Positions 50,611 to 58,980 of a DNA stretch of 64,000 nt are shown here, piece by piece. Position 1 is the first letter of the stretch; each line of letters begins with the position of its first letter. Source of the DNA: Oligoflexia bacterium (GTDB lineage Bacteria > Bdellovibrionota > Bdellovibrionia > JABDDW01); NCBI GenBank assembly GCA_016715815.1, contig JADJXN010000005.1, positions 62,001 to 126,000 of the forward strand. Reading direction: 5' to 3'. A program made the position numbers and the translations under genes. The notes under the pieces were generated by a model, which worked only from the letters and a program-made list of their open reading frames with translations, searched no databases and was not told the origin of the DNA.

Positions 50611-52710
50611 TTAACCAATTTTAGCAAATAATAGTGAGGGTTTCTTCTTTTCTATAATGGCTTGATGTAAAAGCAAGTTATCAGGAGATAACAGTTTTGG
50701 ATCATTTTTAAGTATTTCAAAAGCGGCTTCTCTGGCTTGAATTAATATTTCTATGTCGCGAACAAGATTAGCCATTCTAAAACCAGGCAACCCTGATTGG
50801 CGTGTTCCTAAAAACTCCCCAGGGCCGCGTAAAATCAAATCTTTTTCGGCAATTTTAAAACCATCACTAGTTTCTGTCATAACCTGTAATCGCTCTTTGG
50901 CCTCATTACTTTGTGCATAACTTGTCATTAAAACACAATAGCTTTTATCTGCTCCTCGCCCCACACGCCCTCTGAGTTGATGAAGTTGAGATAAACCAAA
51001 TCTTTCTGCATGTTCAATAAGAATCATTGTTGCCTGTGGAACATCCACCCCTACCTCAACTACTGTGGTGGCTACTAAAATTTTAATGGTCCCTGATTTA
51101 AAATCTCTCATTAAAGTTTCTTTTTCATCAGCCTTCATGCGCCCATGTAAAAGACCAACTTTATAAGGAGCAAATTCTTTTTCTAAATGCCTTGCTGAAT
51201 CTGTGGCATTTTTTAAATCCATTTTTTCATTTTCTTCTACTAGTGGGTAAATGACATAGGCTTGTCTATTTTTTGCCAACTGATCCTTTAAAAAACCATA
51301 CACGGCTTGACGTTTTGATTCATGAACCACTTTGGTCACAATGGGTTGGCGTCCTTTAGGAAGTGTTTTAATTATTGAAACATCTAAGTCACCATACACA
51401 GTCATGGCAAGAGTTCGAGGAATAGGAGTTGCCGTCATAACTAAAAAATGAGGGCTTAAGCCTTTTTTCTTAAGTTCCGCTCGCTGTTTAACACCAAAGC
51501 GATGCTGCTCATCTATGATGACAAGGCCCAGTTTAAAAAACTCTACATCTTCTTGAATTAAGGCGTGCGTTCCTACAATAAGTTGGGCATTACCTTCAAC
51601 AATATTTTTTTTAATTTCTTTTGCCTGCTTTTCTTTTTGGCTTCCGGTAAGAAGTGCGCATTTAATACCAAGTGGCTCTAAAAGCTCTTTTGCTTTTAAA
51701 AAGTGTTGCTCTGCTAAAATTTCAGTAGGAGCCATCATGGCTACTTGATAACCATTTTCTAGAACCATTGCTGAAGTAAGTAGTGCTACTACAGTTTTGC
51801 CACAACCTACATCACCCTGCACAAGCCGGTGCATGGGGTGGGGTTTAATTAAATCCAATGTAATTTCTGCTATGACCTTTTCTTGGTCATCTGTTAATTG
51901 AAAGGGCAAATTTTTTCTCATTTTTTGGGCTAAACTTAGAAGTGGTTTAAAAGCGGGGGATTTTTCTTTTACAATTCCCGCTCTTGATTGTGCCAACATC
52001 AGCTCTAACCAAAAAAGTTCTTCAAAAATAAGCCTCATCTGGTAAGGGGTTTTATATTCACTCCAAAGAGTAAAATTCTCATTTTCTCCTGGGTGATGCA
52101 CCTTTAAAAGAGAGGTTTTTAAATCAGGATAATTATATTTTTTTAAAAGCCACTGAGGCAATGTTTCTTCAATTTCATCTTGAGCGTTTTCAAAAGCTAA
52201 AGTTACAATTTTTCTAATAAGTTTTTGATTAAGCCCTTCTGTTTCAGAATAAATTGGTAAAAGACCTTTTTCGCCTTCACTTAAAGTGGCCTCTTCATCT
52301 CGCTTTTGAACATCAGGGTGGTGAATCTCAACAGTGTGGCGATAACTTTTTATTTCGCCGGTGACACGAACATAGTCACCAGGTTTGAAAGTTTTAAAAT
52401 AATTTCTAAATGGCACTCTGAACCACTTACCAGATATTCGTCCAGTATTGTCTGTAAAAATCATTTCATGAATTCGTCGGCTGCTTTTACCTAATGGAAT
52501 TTCACGAATAGCTCCAACTTGTGCAATAAAAGAGGCAGTTTCGCCAGGCTTTAGCTGACTGATGTGTTTTGCGGCTTTTAAATCTTCATAGCTTCTCGGA
52601 AACCAAGTAAGAATATCTCCTACTTGAAAGATTTCTTTCCTGGCCAGAAGGGCCGCAATTTTGGGCCCAACGCCCTTGAGGTATTGAATTGGCGTGTCAA
52701 AGCGAATCAT
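50611..52710 (-). CDS. recG: ATP-dependent DNA helicase RecG
   Basis: 699 residues. An N-terminal wedge/OB domain (about 60-150: GETASFIAQVGAIREIPLGKSSRRIHE) is followed by helicase motifs: Walker A GDVGCGKTVVA, DEQHRFG (motif II), MTATPIPRTLAMTVYGDLDVS (motif III), VEVGVDVPQATM and QLRGRVGRG (motif VI). The C-terminal RecG block DLILRGPGEFLGTRQSGLPGFR is diagnostic. Divergent from the HD-GYP gene with 37 bases between starts. Confidence 0.96.
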   Translation of the reverse strand: MIRFDTPIQYLKGVGPKIAALLARKEIFQVGDILTWFPRSYEDLKAAKHISQLKPGETASFIAQVGAIREIPLGKSSRRIHEMIFTDNTGRISGKWFRVPFRNYFKTFKPGDYVRVTGEIKSYRHTVEIHHPDVQKRDEEATLSEGEKGLLPIYSETEGLNQKLIRKIVTLAFENAQDEIEETLPQWLLKKYNYPDLKTSLLKVHHPGENENFTLWSEYKTPYQMRLIFEELFWLELMLAQSRAGIVKEKSPAFKPLLSLAQKMRKNLPFQLTDDQEKVIAEITLDLIKPHPMHRLVQGDVGCGKTVVALLTSAMVLENGYQVAMMAPTEILAEQHFLKAKELLEPLGIKCALLTGSQKEKQAKEIKKNIVEGNAQLIVGTHALIQEDVEFFKLGLVIIDEQHRFGVKQRAELKKKGLSPHFLVMTATPIPRTLAMTVYGDLDVSIIKTLPKGRQPIVTKVVHESKRQAVYGFLKDQLAKNRQAYVIYPLVEENEKMDLKNATDSARHLEKEFAPYKVGLLHGRMKADEKETLMRDFKSGTIKILVATTVVEVGVDVPQATMILIEHAERFGLSQLHQLRGRVGRGADKSYCVLMTSYAQSNEAKERLQVMTETSDGFKIAEKDLILRGPGEFLGTRQSGLPGFRMANLVRDIEILIQAREAAFEILKNDPKLLSPDNLLLHQAIIEKKKPSLLFAKIG

Positions 52711-52747
52711 TCTTTAGATTTATTCCAAAAGTGGATAAGATTTCAAT

Positions 52748-53677
52748 ATGGATAAGTACTATAAGATCCGTTTAGCCAGTTTGCACCCCTATACGCCCAT
52801 TACTTTTGATCTGTATGTGCTTATTAACCAAAAATATGTGCTGTATATGCGTGCAGGCGCTGCCTTTGAGGGGGATAAGCTTGAGCACTTATTAAACCGC
52901 CGGGCTGACGTATTTTATATCCGTTATGAAGAAAAAGATGCTTACAAAAAATATGTTAAAGCCCGCGTTGATGACACTAAATTAAAAGCAGAAGAAAAAG
53001 CCCTTATTTTAAAGGAACATTCTTTTACTTTAGTTGAAGAGCTATTTGAAAACCCCAAGGTAGATGAAGCCCTAGAGGAATCAAAAGAATTAATCTCCAA
53101 TTTTATTTCTTTTATTGATGCTGAACCCACAGCTGTAGGTGGGCTTATAGGTTTAAGTAGTCATGATTTTTATACCTACAATCACAGTCTTGATGTTTGT
53201 ATATATTCTTTAGGTTTAGGGCAAAAATCAGGAATTACAAATAAAGATGAACTTTCTGATTTAGGCCGTGGTGCGCTTTTTCATGATTTAGGAAAGCGTA
53301 AAGTTCCTGTTGAGATTATTTGTAAACAAGGAACTTTGGATGAAGCTGAGTGGGCACAAATGAAACGCCACCCACTTTATGGTTTACAAATATTAAATGA
53401 GTTCCCCAATATTTCAGATGCCATTAAAGCCTGCTGTTTTGAACATCATGAAAACCACACTGGTAATGGTTACCCCCAAGGAATTAAGGGAAATGAAATT
53501 CACCCTATGGCAAGAATTGTTGCTATTACCGACACTTACGACGCTTTAACAACTAAAAGATCTTATAATGTTCCCATGTCTCCACAAGATGCCCTCACCC
53601 TTATGAAGGAAAAGCTTGCCGGTCGTTTTGACCCAGATTTGCTTAAAGCAATGTATTCTGTATTATTTAAAATGTAG
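52748..53677 (+). CDS. HD-GYP domain c-di-GMP phosphodiesterase
   Basis: 309 residues. An N-terminal ~120-residue domain (LASLHPYTPITFDLYVLINQKYVLYMRAG...FYIRYEEKDAYKKYV) of the DUF3391-like kind precedes the HD-GYP domain. That domain has SLDVCIYSLGLG, FHDLGKRKVP (His179, Asp180) and HHENHTGNGYPQG (233-245). In the GYP motif the usual Asp of HHExxDGxGYP is Thr238, while the other metal-site residues are kept. It is predicted to hydrolyse cyclic di-GMP, but the substitution makes activity uncertain. Confidence 0.88.
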   Translation: MDKYYKIRLASLHPYTPITFDLYVLINQKYVLYMRAGAAFEGDKLEHLLNRRADVFYIRYEEKDAYKKYVKARVDDTKLKAEEKALILKEHSFTLVEELFENPKVDEALEESKELISNFISFIDAEPTAVGGLIGLSSHDFYTYNHSLDVCIYSLGLGQKSGITNKDELSDLGRGALFHDLGKRKVPVEIICKQGTLDEAEWAQMKRHPLYGLQILNEFPNISDAIKACCFEHHENHTGNGYPQGIKGNEIHPMARIVAITDTYDALTTKRSYNVPMSPQDALTLMKEKLAGRFDPDLLKAMYSVLFKM

Positions 53678-53679
53678 TT

Positions 53680-54027
53680 TTATGAAGATACATCCGATTT
53701 GGAATTATTTTTCTTTGGTATGATTTCAATCTCTATCTTAAACTTATGGCTTTCAGCAAATTTACTAGCCTCTTTTACCCAATCAATGTGGCTAATAAGG
53801 CCACTGATTTCTTTACCCACTCTTTGCACCAATTCTTCTTTTCCTTTGGCAGCACTATTTAAAATAAACTGTAAAACTTCTTTGGGTAATTTTAAATCAT
53901 TAACATAGTTTCTAATGCTTTCCTCTGTCATAAAAGCTGCACTTACCCCAACGGTGAAAAGCTTTTTTGCTACATCAACAAGTGGGATTGAGGGTTTTTC
54001 TATTTTTTCTTCTTCATCATTTGACAT
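53680..54027 (-). CDS. Small conserved-looking cytoplasmic protein
   Basis: 115 residues, acidic N-terminus and C-terminal KKNNSKSDVSS tail. The core is amphipathic helix (VAKKLFTVGVSAAFMTEESIRNYVNDLKLPKEVLQFILNSA) followed by KEISGLISHIDWVKEASKF and a beta strand HKFKIEIEIIPKK. The helical pattern recalls phasin-like or PHA-regulator-like small proteins, but this is weak. It directly follows the SRPBCC gene on the minus strand, converging with the HD-GYP gene. Confidence 0.6.
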   Translation of the reverse strand: MSNDEEEKIEKPSIPLVDVAKKLFTVGVSAAFMTEESIRNYVNDLKLPKEVLQFILNSAAKGKEELVQRVGKEISGLISHIDWVKEASKFAESHKFKIEIEIIPKKNNSKSDVSS

Positions 54028-54030
54028 AAA

Positions 54031-54456
54031 TTAACTTTCACAACGTTTTTTATAGGCATTAAGCATTCCCGGAAGATTGACCTCAACAAGGGCTTTTTCA
54101 ATCATACCGGGAACAAAAAGGCCAAATTTAACTTCTAATTCATAATCTACTTTTGTTGTCTCATCCCCTTGATCCTGAAATTTCCATGAGCCGCGGTTAT
54201 CTTTAAAAAGCTCTCCCCCATGAAATGACCATCTAATTTCTGTTACAGGGTTAGCACTCACCCATATTTGGTAGCGAAAGGTTTTAATAATGCTTACTTC
54301 CATCTCAATAAGCTTTCTATTGTTTTGTGTAGCATCTATCACACTCACCCTTTTTACTTCTGGTAAAAACTCTGGGTAACGACTGTAGTCTGCTATTACT
54401 TCATAAACTTTTTCAATGGGTGCATTAAAAACATCACTGATCGTAGCTTTACTCAT
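54031..54456 (-). CDS. SRPBCC/RatA-like (Coq10-type) lipid-binding protein
   Basis: 141 residues, cytoplasmic. MSKATISDVFNAPIEKVYEVIADYSRYPEFLPEVKRVSV is the start of a START/polyketide-cyclase fold as in Coq10 and RatA. SFHGGELFKDNRGSWKFQDQGDETTKVDYELEVKFG follows. It may bind a quinone or lipid. 14 bases downstream of glpX in one operon with the preceding thioesterase and the exported START-like gene. Confidence 0.8.
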   Translation of the reverse strand: MSKATISDVFNAPIEKVYEVIADYSRYPEFLPEVKRVSVIDATQNNRKLIEMEVSIIKTFRYQIWVSANPVTEIRWSFHGGELFKDNRGSWKFQDQGDETTKVDYELEVKFGLFVPGMIEKALVEVNLPGMLNAYKKRCES

Positions 54457-54470
54457 TTTTAGTTCCCTAT

Positions 54471-55430
54471 TTATAATGGTTTAATATCAAGTCTGTGATG
54501 GGCTACAATTTCCCTAACTGTCCCTGTTTTTGAACGCATAACAAGAGAGTGGGTTTGCGCTCTATGGTGATCCATAAAGCGAACACCTTTTAATAAATTT
54601 CCATCTGTAACACCGGTTGCGCAAAACATAACATCCCCTTTGGCAAGCTCGCCAATGGTATAAACTTTATTTAAATCTTTAATTCCCATTTTTTCTGCGC
54701 GCTTTTTTTCTTCATCGCTTCTGAATTTTAAATAGCCTTGAAAATCTCCATCAATGCATCTTAAAGCAGCTGCAGAAATAACACCCTCAGGGGCACCGCC
54801 TGAACCCATTAAAATATCAACCCCAGCATCTCCACGACAAGTAGCAATGGCTGCTGAAACATCTCCATCAGAAATGAGTTTTATTCTTGCACCTGTTGAA
54901 CGCACATCATGAATGAGTTTTTCATGTCTAGGGCGATCCAAAATAATAACCGTTACATCTTCAACATCTTTACCTAACGCTTTTGCAACAGCTTTAATAT
55001 TATCAATGGGCTCAGCCTTAATATCAATTTTGCCACGGGCCTTTGGGCCCACAGCTATTTTTTCCATGTAGGTATCAGGTGCATGCAAAAAATTTCCCTT
55101 TTCAGCTACCGCAATAACACTTATAGCATTCTCGCCCCCACGCGCTGTGATTGTGGTTCCCTCTAAAGGATCAAGGGCAATATCTACTTTTGGGGAATCA
55201 GGCCCTACTTTTCCCACCTTTTCACCAATATAAAGCATAGGCGCTTCATCACGCTCGCCCTCACCTATCACCACGGTTCCATCAATTCGAACGCTATCAA
55301 AGGCCTTTCTCATGGCATCCACAGCTGCTTTGTCTGCTTTTTTCTCATCGCCTCGACCCATAAGCCGTGCTGAGGCCAATGCTGCAGCTTCTGTGATTCT
55401 AACAAATTCCATTGCCAGGTTGCGATCCAT
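54471..55430 (-). CDS. glpX: Fructose-1,6-bisphosphatase class II
   Basis: 319 residues. EAAALASARLMGRGDEKKADKAAVDAMR, VIGEGERDEAPMLYIGE (metal Glu), LDPLEGTTITARGGENAISV and GSGGAPEGVISAAALRC (about 230-246) are the GlpX blocks. It performs the gluconeogenic step from fructose-1,6-bisphosphate to fructose-6-phosphate. It starts one base after the thioesterase ends. Confidence 0.95.
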   Translation of the reverse strand: MDRNLAMEFVRITEAAALASARLMGRGDEKKADKAAVDAMRKAFDSVRIDGTVVIGEGERDEAPMLYIGEKVGKVGPDSPKVDIALDPLEGTTITARGGENAISVIAVAEKGNFLHAPDTYMEKIAVGPKARGKIDIKAEPIDNIKAVAKALGKDVEDVTVIILDRPRHEKLIHDVRSTGARIKLISDGDVSAAIATCRGDAGVDILMGSGGAPEGVISAAALRCIDGDFQGYLKFRSDEEKKRAEKMGIKDLNKVYTIGELAKGDVMFCATGVTDGNLLKGVRFMDHHRAQTHSLVMRSKTGTVREIVAHHRLDIKPL

Positions 55431-55829
55431 TTAGTCTCCCTTAATTTTTTGAACTATCTCAGTTGGAGGTTCTCTCATTTTTAAGTTTTCATCAACTAAA
55501 ACATGCTCTGTTTGAGCGTTTAACACTACCTCACCGGATTGTTTTTTAATTTCATAATCAAAAATCATTCTAATACCTTCAAGGCGAGGTGTTGCTGCTA
55601 CAACAATAACATCATCAAAGCGGCAAGGCTTTTTGTATCTAATATTAATTTTTACTACTGGAAGGTGTAATTTATCAGCCTGCATTTTTGCATAACTTAA
55701 ACCCTGGCTTCTAAGCCATTCAATACGTGCGTTTTCTAAATAATGTAGGTAACTAGCATGGTGAACAACCCCCATAGCATCTGTATCATAAAATGGAACT
55801 CGTACAACTAGTAATTCTGTTTTTGCCAC
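55431..55829 (-). CDS. Acyl-CoA thioesterase, YbgC-like
   Basis: 132 residues, hotdog fold. VPFYDTDAMGVVHHASYLHYLENARIEWLRSQG has the Asp17-type nucleophile motif of 4-hydroxybenzoyl-CoA thioesterases and YbgC. INIRYKKPCRFDDVIVVAATPRLEG and the VLNAQTEHVLVDENLK block complete the family pattern. It overlaps the exported START-like gene by 22 bases and abuts glpX. YbgC often lies near Tol-Pal genes, which are not seen here. Confidence 0.85.
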   Translation of the reverse strand: MAKTELLVVRVPFYDTDAMGVVHHASYLHYLENARIEWLRSQGLSYAKMQADKLHLPVVKINIRYKKPCRFDDVIVVAATPRLEGIRMIFDYEIKKQSGEVVLNAQTEHVLVDENLKMREPPTEIVQKIKGD

Positions 55830-56443
55830 AGACTCTCCATATGGTTTCGCATTTTATATGCCATTCTTTGGCCAATAAATTCAAGTCCCCAGTGTAATAA
55901 AAAATCAGGTATATTGGCATCTCCCTCATAATTTGCTTTTAAAGAACATTCTGTGACATCATCCCCTTGGTGGTTTGTTGTTTTTTCCATTAAAACGACT
56001 CCCTCCATTCCATCAAAAATTCCTTTAATAATGCTCCATTTAATCTGAGCAGACCTTCCTTCTTTTACAACCTTTAACTTCATTTTTACATTAGCATTTA
56101 TTGTCAAAAATGAGCCCTTTGCTGTTAATTCTTCCAAGCTCTTGTCATAAGTGGTTTCTTCAACATAGGGAAGGATTTTTGAATATTGGTTAAAATCAAT
56201 GGCGTTTTCGTAAACAAAATCTAAGGGAGCCTTCACCCAACCCGCCCCATTTAGTATGACATTTTTAATATTTTCTTTATGAATTGTTTTTGCAGAAACA
56301 ACAATGGCTCGATCCTCTTTAATTTTTTTATAAACTGCTGGTTTTGATTTCCAAAACGGGGTTTCACTAAGCCTTTCTGAGGCCAAAGAAGTATTAAAAG
56401 TAAGTAAAATAATTTTTAGTAGAAATAATGCGCTTTTATCCAT
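55808..56443 (-). CDS. Exported START/SRPBCC-like domain protein
   Basis: 211 residues. A signal peptide (SALFLLKIILLTFNTSLA) leads to IIKGIFDGMEGVVLMEKTT and ILNGAGWVKAPLDFVYENAIDFNQYSKILPYVEETTY, a START-like fold. It probably binds a hydrophobic ligand in the periplasm. The start is only five bases from the start of the divergent pgsA-like ORF at 56449. Confidence 0.7.
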   Translation of the reverse strand: MDKSALFLLKIILLTFNTSLASERLSETPFWKSKPAVYKKIKEDRAIVVSAKTIHKENIKNVILNGAGWVKAPLDFVYENAIDFNQYSKILPYVEETTYDKSLEELTAKGSFLTINANVKMKLKVVKEGRSAQIKWSIIKGIFDGMEGVVLMEKTTNHQGDDVTECSLKANYEGDANIPDFLLHWGLEFIGQRMAYKMRNHMESLWQKQNY

Positions 56444-56448
56444 AGTCT

Positions 56449-57024
56449 ATGAGGGTTATGAAAGCACAACAATTCTCAATTTGGAAGAAGAAGCTCCCTA
56501 ATTTCATTACTTGGATGCGAATGGCTTTTATTCCAGTGGTTGTTTACTTATTAATAGAGCCTAATTCTTTTAGAGATTTTTGGGCAGCTATGTTTTTTAT
56601 TACAGCAAGCCTAAGTGATCTTTTAGATGGCTACTTAGCCAGGCTTTATAAAGTTGAATCTGTTTTAGGCCAGCTCATGGACCCCGTGGCAGATAAACTT
56701 TTAGTTATGGGGGCACTTGTTATGCTTATTCCTTTAGGAAGAGTGAACCCGATTTTAGTTTTACTTTTATTATCTAGAGATATTTTTATTGCTGGAATTA
56801 GAGCCGCAGCAGCCAATGAAAAACTTGTTATTGCAGCAGGCTCTATGGGTAAATGGAAAACAGGTTTTCAAATGGTGGCCATCCCTGCTCTTTTATTAAA
56901 TAGAAATTTGTTTGGCATTGATCTTATTGTGCTAGGAACTGTTTTACTTTGGACAAGTATGGCTTTGAGTATTGTCTCAGCAATTCAATATAGTATTTTA
57001 TTTTTTAAAAACTCAAAATCTTAA
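56449..57024 (+). CDS. pgsA: CDP-diacylglycerol-glycerol-3-phosphate 3-phosphatidyltransferase
   Basis: 191 residues (or 188 from the ATG at 56458). The CDP-alcohol phosphatidyltransferase signature DGYLARLYKVESVLGQLMDPVADK (about 62-85) supplies the Asp residues of the catalytic pocket. Five to six membrane helices follow (LLVMGALVMLIPLGR, ILVLLLLSRDIFIAGI, and later). LPNFITWMRMAFIPVVV at the start is typical. It makes phosphatidylglycerol-phosphate. The GAGGG before 56458 is too close to be a good ribosome-binding site. Divergent from the START-like gene with five bases between. Confidence 0.93.
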   Translation: MRVMKAQQFSIWKKKLPNFITWMRMAFIPVVVYLLIEPNSFRDFWAAMFFITASLSDLLDGYLARLYKVESVLGQLMDPVADKLLVMGALVMLIPLGRVNPILVLLLLSRDIFIAGIRAAAANEKLVIAAGSMGKWKTGFQMVAIPALLLNRNLFGIDLIVLGTVLLWTSMALSIVSAIQYSILFFKNSKS

Positions 57025-57028
57025 TTTT

Positions 57029-57433
57029 TTATTTTAGTCCAATGGCTTTAAGCCATAAATCTGTGGCGGGTATTAATTTTCGAGTGGCAAGGTCAAAAAA
57101 ACCAAAAACAAAATCAGCCTGGCAGGCCTTTTCATTATTTTGGTTATAAATAGTTTGACTTAGTTTTCCAATTTTACCTTCAAAGCTAACTGAGTGAGTT
57201 TGAATATTAATAAACTCTCTTAGTTTTAGCTCTTTTAAAAATTGCATCTTTACTTCTAAAACTACAGGACCTTTTTTCAGCTCATGAACCTTTTGGAGGC
57301 TATAACCATTTTTGGTAATAAGCTCCCACCGAGCTTCTTCTAAAAGAGTTAAATAGGCAGCGTTATTAACATGACCAAAGGTGTCTAGGTGGGATTCTTT
57401 AATTTGAACTTTGTAATTAAATTCTTTTTGCAT
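57029..57433 (-). CDS. Acyl-CoA thioesterase, FadM/YbgC-like
   Basis: 134 residues, hotdog fold. KESHLDTFGHVNNAAYLTLLEEARWELITKNG contains the Asp of the HxxD/N-type catalytic motif. VVLEVKMQFLKELKLREFINIQTHSVSF and KACQADFVFGFFDLATRKL follow. It converges with pgsA, four bases from the pgsA stop. A 13-bp inverted repeat lies 11 bases upstream of its ATG. Confidence 0.85.
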   Translation of the reverse strand: MQKEFNYKVQIKESHLDTFGHVNNAAYLTLLEEARWELITKNGYSLQKVHELKKGPVVLEVKMQFLKELKLREFINIQTHSVSFEGKIGKLSQTIYNQNNEKACQADFVFGFFDLATRKLIPATDLWLKAIGLK

Positions 57434-57444
57434 CGAATTTACCT

Positions 57445-57479
57445 GATATCAGATATCAAGATATTGGATATCTGATATC
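57445..57479. repeat. Operator-like inverted repeat GATATCAGATATC
   Basis: Arms GATATCAGATATC (57445-57457) and GATATCTGATATC (57467-57479) are perfect complements separated by nine bases. Each arm is itself two GATATC palindromes. It begins 11 bases upstream of the thioesterase ATG and marks the edge of the accessory region. It may be a repressor or recombinase site. Confidence 0.6.
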
Positions 57480-57493
57480 GGAGTGGTTCTGGA

Positions 57494-57522
57494 GCGGGTT
57501 ATTAGGACTATCCTAAGCCCGC
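57494..57522. repeat. GC-flanked hairpin
   Basis: GCGGG (57494-57498) with CCCGC (57518-57522) and TTAGGA (57502-57507) with TCCTAA (57511-57516) form a stem with a CTA loop and a 3:1 internal loop. There is no U-tract. It is 15 bases from the GATATC dyad and may belong to the same control or boundary element. Confidence 0.5.
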
Positions 57523-57583
57523 GTTAATGCTCAATTTAATAAAGTCTGGCAAGTATTGGCAAGCAGTTTTAGACCCTAACTTG

Positions 57584-57609
57584 AAAAAGGGAGACCAGAT
57601 TCCCTTTTT
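57584..57609. terminator. Bidirectional terminator upstream of the IS element
   Basis: AAAAAGGGA (57584-57592) and TCCCTTTTT (57601-57609) form a 9-bp stem around GACCAGAT. The U-run falls on the 3' arm in both directions. It would isolate the element from transcription coming from outside. Between 57434 and 57684 I see no gene. Confidence 0.65.
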
Positions 57610-57684
57610 CTTCGTTCTTTGGCAGGACAATTCCAAGTTCCTCAGTTGCTCCTTGGGTGTCTTCTGCGATTAAGCGTAAATAGC

Positions 57685-57731
57685 TGACCTTCCCCCCAAA
57701 AATAGTACCAGTTTAAATCGGAGAGACGCTG
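57685..57731 (+). repeat. Left terminal inverted repeat of the IS
   Basis: Begins TGACCTTCCCCC and ends GGAGAGACGCTG. Aligned to the complement of the right end it matches in the first 12 bases, in a middle CCAGTT block and in GGAGAGACnCTG, with AT-rich mismatches between. Confidence 0.8.
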
Positions 57732-57762
57732 TGTCATATTAATAACCCTAAGGAGGTTAGAT

Positions 57763-58029
57763 ATGCGCGGTAAAAGGTATTCTGATGAGACAATTATTAA
57801 AATATTAAAGGAGCATGAGTCTGGAATTAAATCTAAAGATATTTGTAGAACCCATGGGATAAGTGCCTCAACATTATGGGAGTGGAAGAACAAGTATCAG
57901 GGGATGGAAAAATCAGATTTGCAAAGATTAAAGCTTTTAGAGGATGAGAATAGAAAGCTAAAGAAGCTGGTAGCAGATCTTAGTTTAGACAACATGATTT
58001 TAAAGGATGTGAACTCAAAAAAGTGGTAG
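57763..58029 (+). CDS. IS3-family transposase OrfA (HTH)
   Basis: 88 residues. MRGKRYSDETIIKILKEHESGIKSKDICRTHGISASTLWEWKNKY is the IS3/IS911-type HTH that binds the terminal repeats, followed by the leucine-zipper-like coiled coil LKLLEDENRKLKKLVADLSLDNMILKDV. AAGGAGG precedes the ATG. It ends just after the A-AAA-AAG slip site, as is normal for the family. Confidence 0.92.
   Translation: MRGKRYSDETIIKILKEHESGIKSKDICRTHGISASTLWEWKNKYQGMEKSDLQRLKLLEDENRKLKKLVADLSLDNMILKDVNSKKW
58017..58023 (+). other. Programmed -1 frameshift site of the IS3 element
   Basis: TC-A-AAA-AAG in the orfA frame. A -1 slip continues as GTG GTA GGG..., reading VVGTQAKRDAAEYSIKDHQISQRHACAL, the expected start of IS3 OrfB. 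This is the established way IS3 elements make OrfAB. Confidence 0.8.
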
Positions 58030-58856
58030 GGACACAGGCCAAGAGGGATGCAGCTGAATATTCAATAAAGGATCATCAGATCAGTCAGAGGCATGCATGT
58101 GCTCTTTTACCCTTTCAAGATCTACATACAAGTATAAGCCAAAGCAAAGTGATAGGAATGAGTTTTTAAAAATAAAGCTAAAATCTTTGGCATTACAAAG
58201 AAGAAGGTTTGGGTCACCAAGGCTGTATGTAATGTTACGTCGTGAAGGGGTAATAGTGAATCACAAAAGGGTTGAGAGAATATATCAGCAAGAGGGGCTA
58301 CAGATAAAAAAGCGCAAGAAGAAGCGTCAAACAGCGCCATTAAGAATTGTTACTCCACTACCAGAAAGGCCAAATGAGAGATGGAGTATGGATTTTGTTA
58401 GTGACCAGTTATCAAATGGGAAAAGATTTAGGACTTTAAATGTGGTTGATGACTATACCAGGGAGTGTTTAGCCATAGAGGTTAATGCAAGCTTGCCTGG
58501 TTATAAGGTGATCCAAGTTTTAGAAAGTAATAGATGAGAGAGAAAGACCTAAAATAATAGTTTGTGATAATGGCCCTGAGTTTTCAGGGGCATTACTGGA
58601 TGTGGAGTTTTAAAAATAATATAAAGCTAGATTTTATAAGCCCTGCAGACCTGTGGAGAATTGTTTTATAGAAAGTTTTAATGGAAGATTTAGAGATGAG
58701 TGTTTAAATGAAAATTGGTTTATAAATTTAGAAAAAGCTAAAGAAATAATTGAACTGTGGCGAGAAGATTACAACACTGCAAGGCCACATAGTTCACTTA
58801 ATAACTTAACACCAAGTGAATTTGTGGAACAACACAGGCTTAAACATAAAACCTGA
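58023..58856 (+). pseudogene. IS3-family transposase OrfB, broken by several frameshifts
   Basis: rve integrase-type transposase. Recognisable pieces are DHQISQRHACAL (58.05 kb), LSRSTYKYKPKQSDRNEF (58.1 kb) and ERWSMDFVSDQLSNGKRFRTLNVVDDYTRECLAIEVN (first catalytic Asp, 58.38-58.49 kb). VCDNGPEFSG (second Asp, 58.56 kb) and SFNGRFRDECLNENWF...YNTARPHSSLNNLTPSEF (Glu region, 58.67-58.83 kb) follow. They lie in different frames, with shifts near 58100, 58525, 58605 and 58650. The full DDE protein is therefore not made. Confidence 0.85.
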
Positions 58857-58858
58857 TG

Positions 58859-58903
58859 CAGTGTCTCTCCATTCCTAACTGGGCGGAAAAAGGGGGAAGG
58901 TCA
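58859..58903 (-). repeat. Right terminal inverted repeat of the IS
   Basis: Read on the minus strand it begins TGACCTTCCCCC and ends GGAGAGACACTG. It partners the left end at 57685 and closes the element. Confidence 0.8.
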
Positions 58904-58980
58904 TGTCCTACTTATATAAGGGTTAGAAGGCCCAAGAAAGTAGGCAAGTCCTGGGTCATCACGTTTCATTCTACGTGCGT

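Larger units (their letters stand above)
57685..58903. mobile_element. Decayed IS3-family insertion sequence
   Basis: 1219 bases bounded by terminal inverted repeats that both begin TGACCTTCCCCC. It carries an intact orfA, the A-AAA-AAG frameshift site, and an orfB with several frame breaks. No matching target duplication is visible (left flank ...AATAGC, right flank TGTCC...), so the ends may have recombined or drifted. It is probably immobile in itself. Confidence 0.88.
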
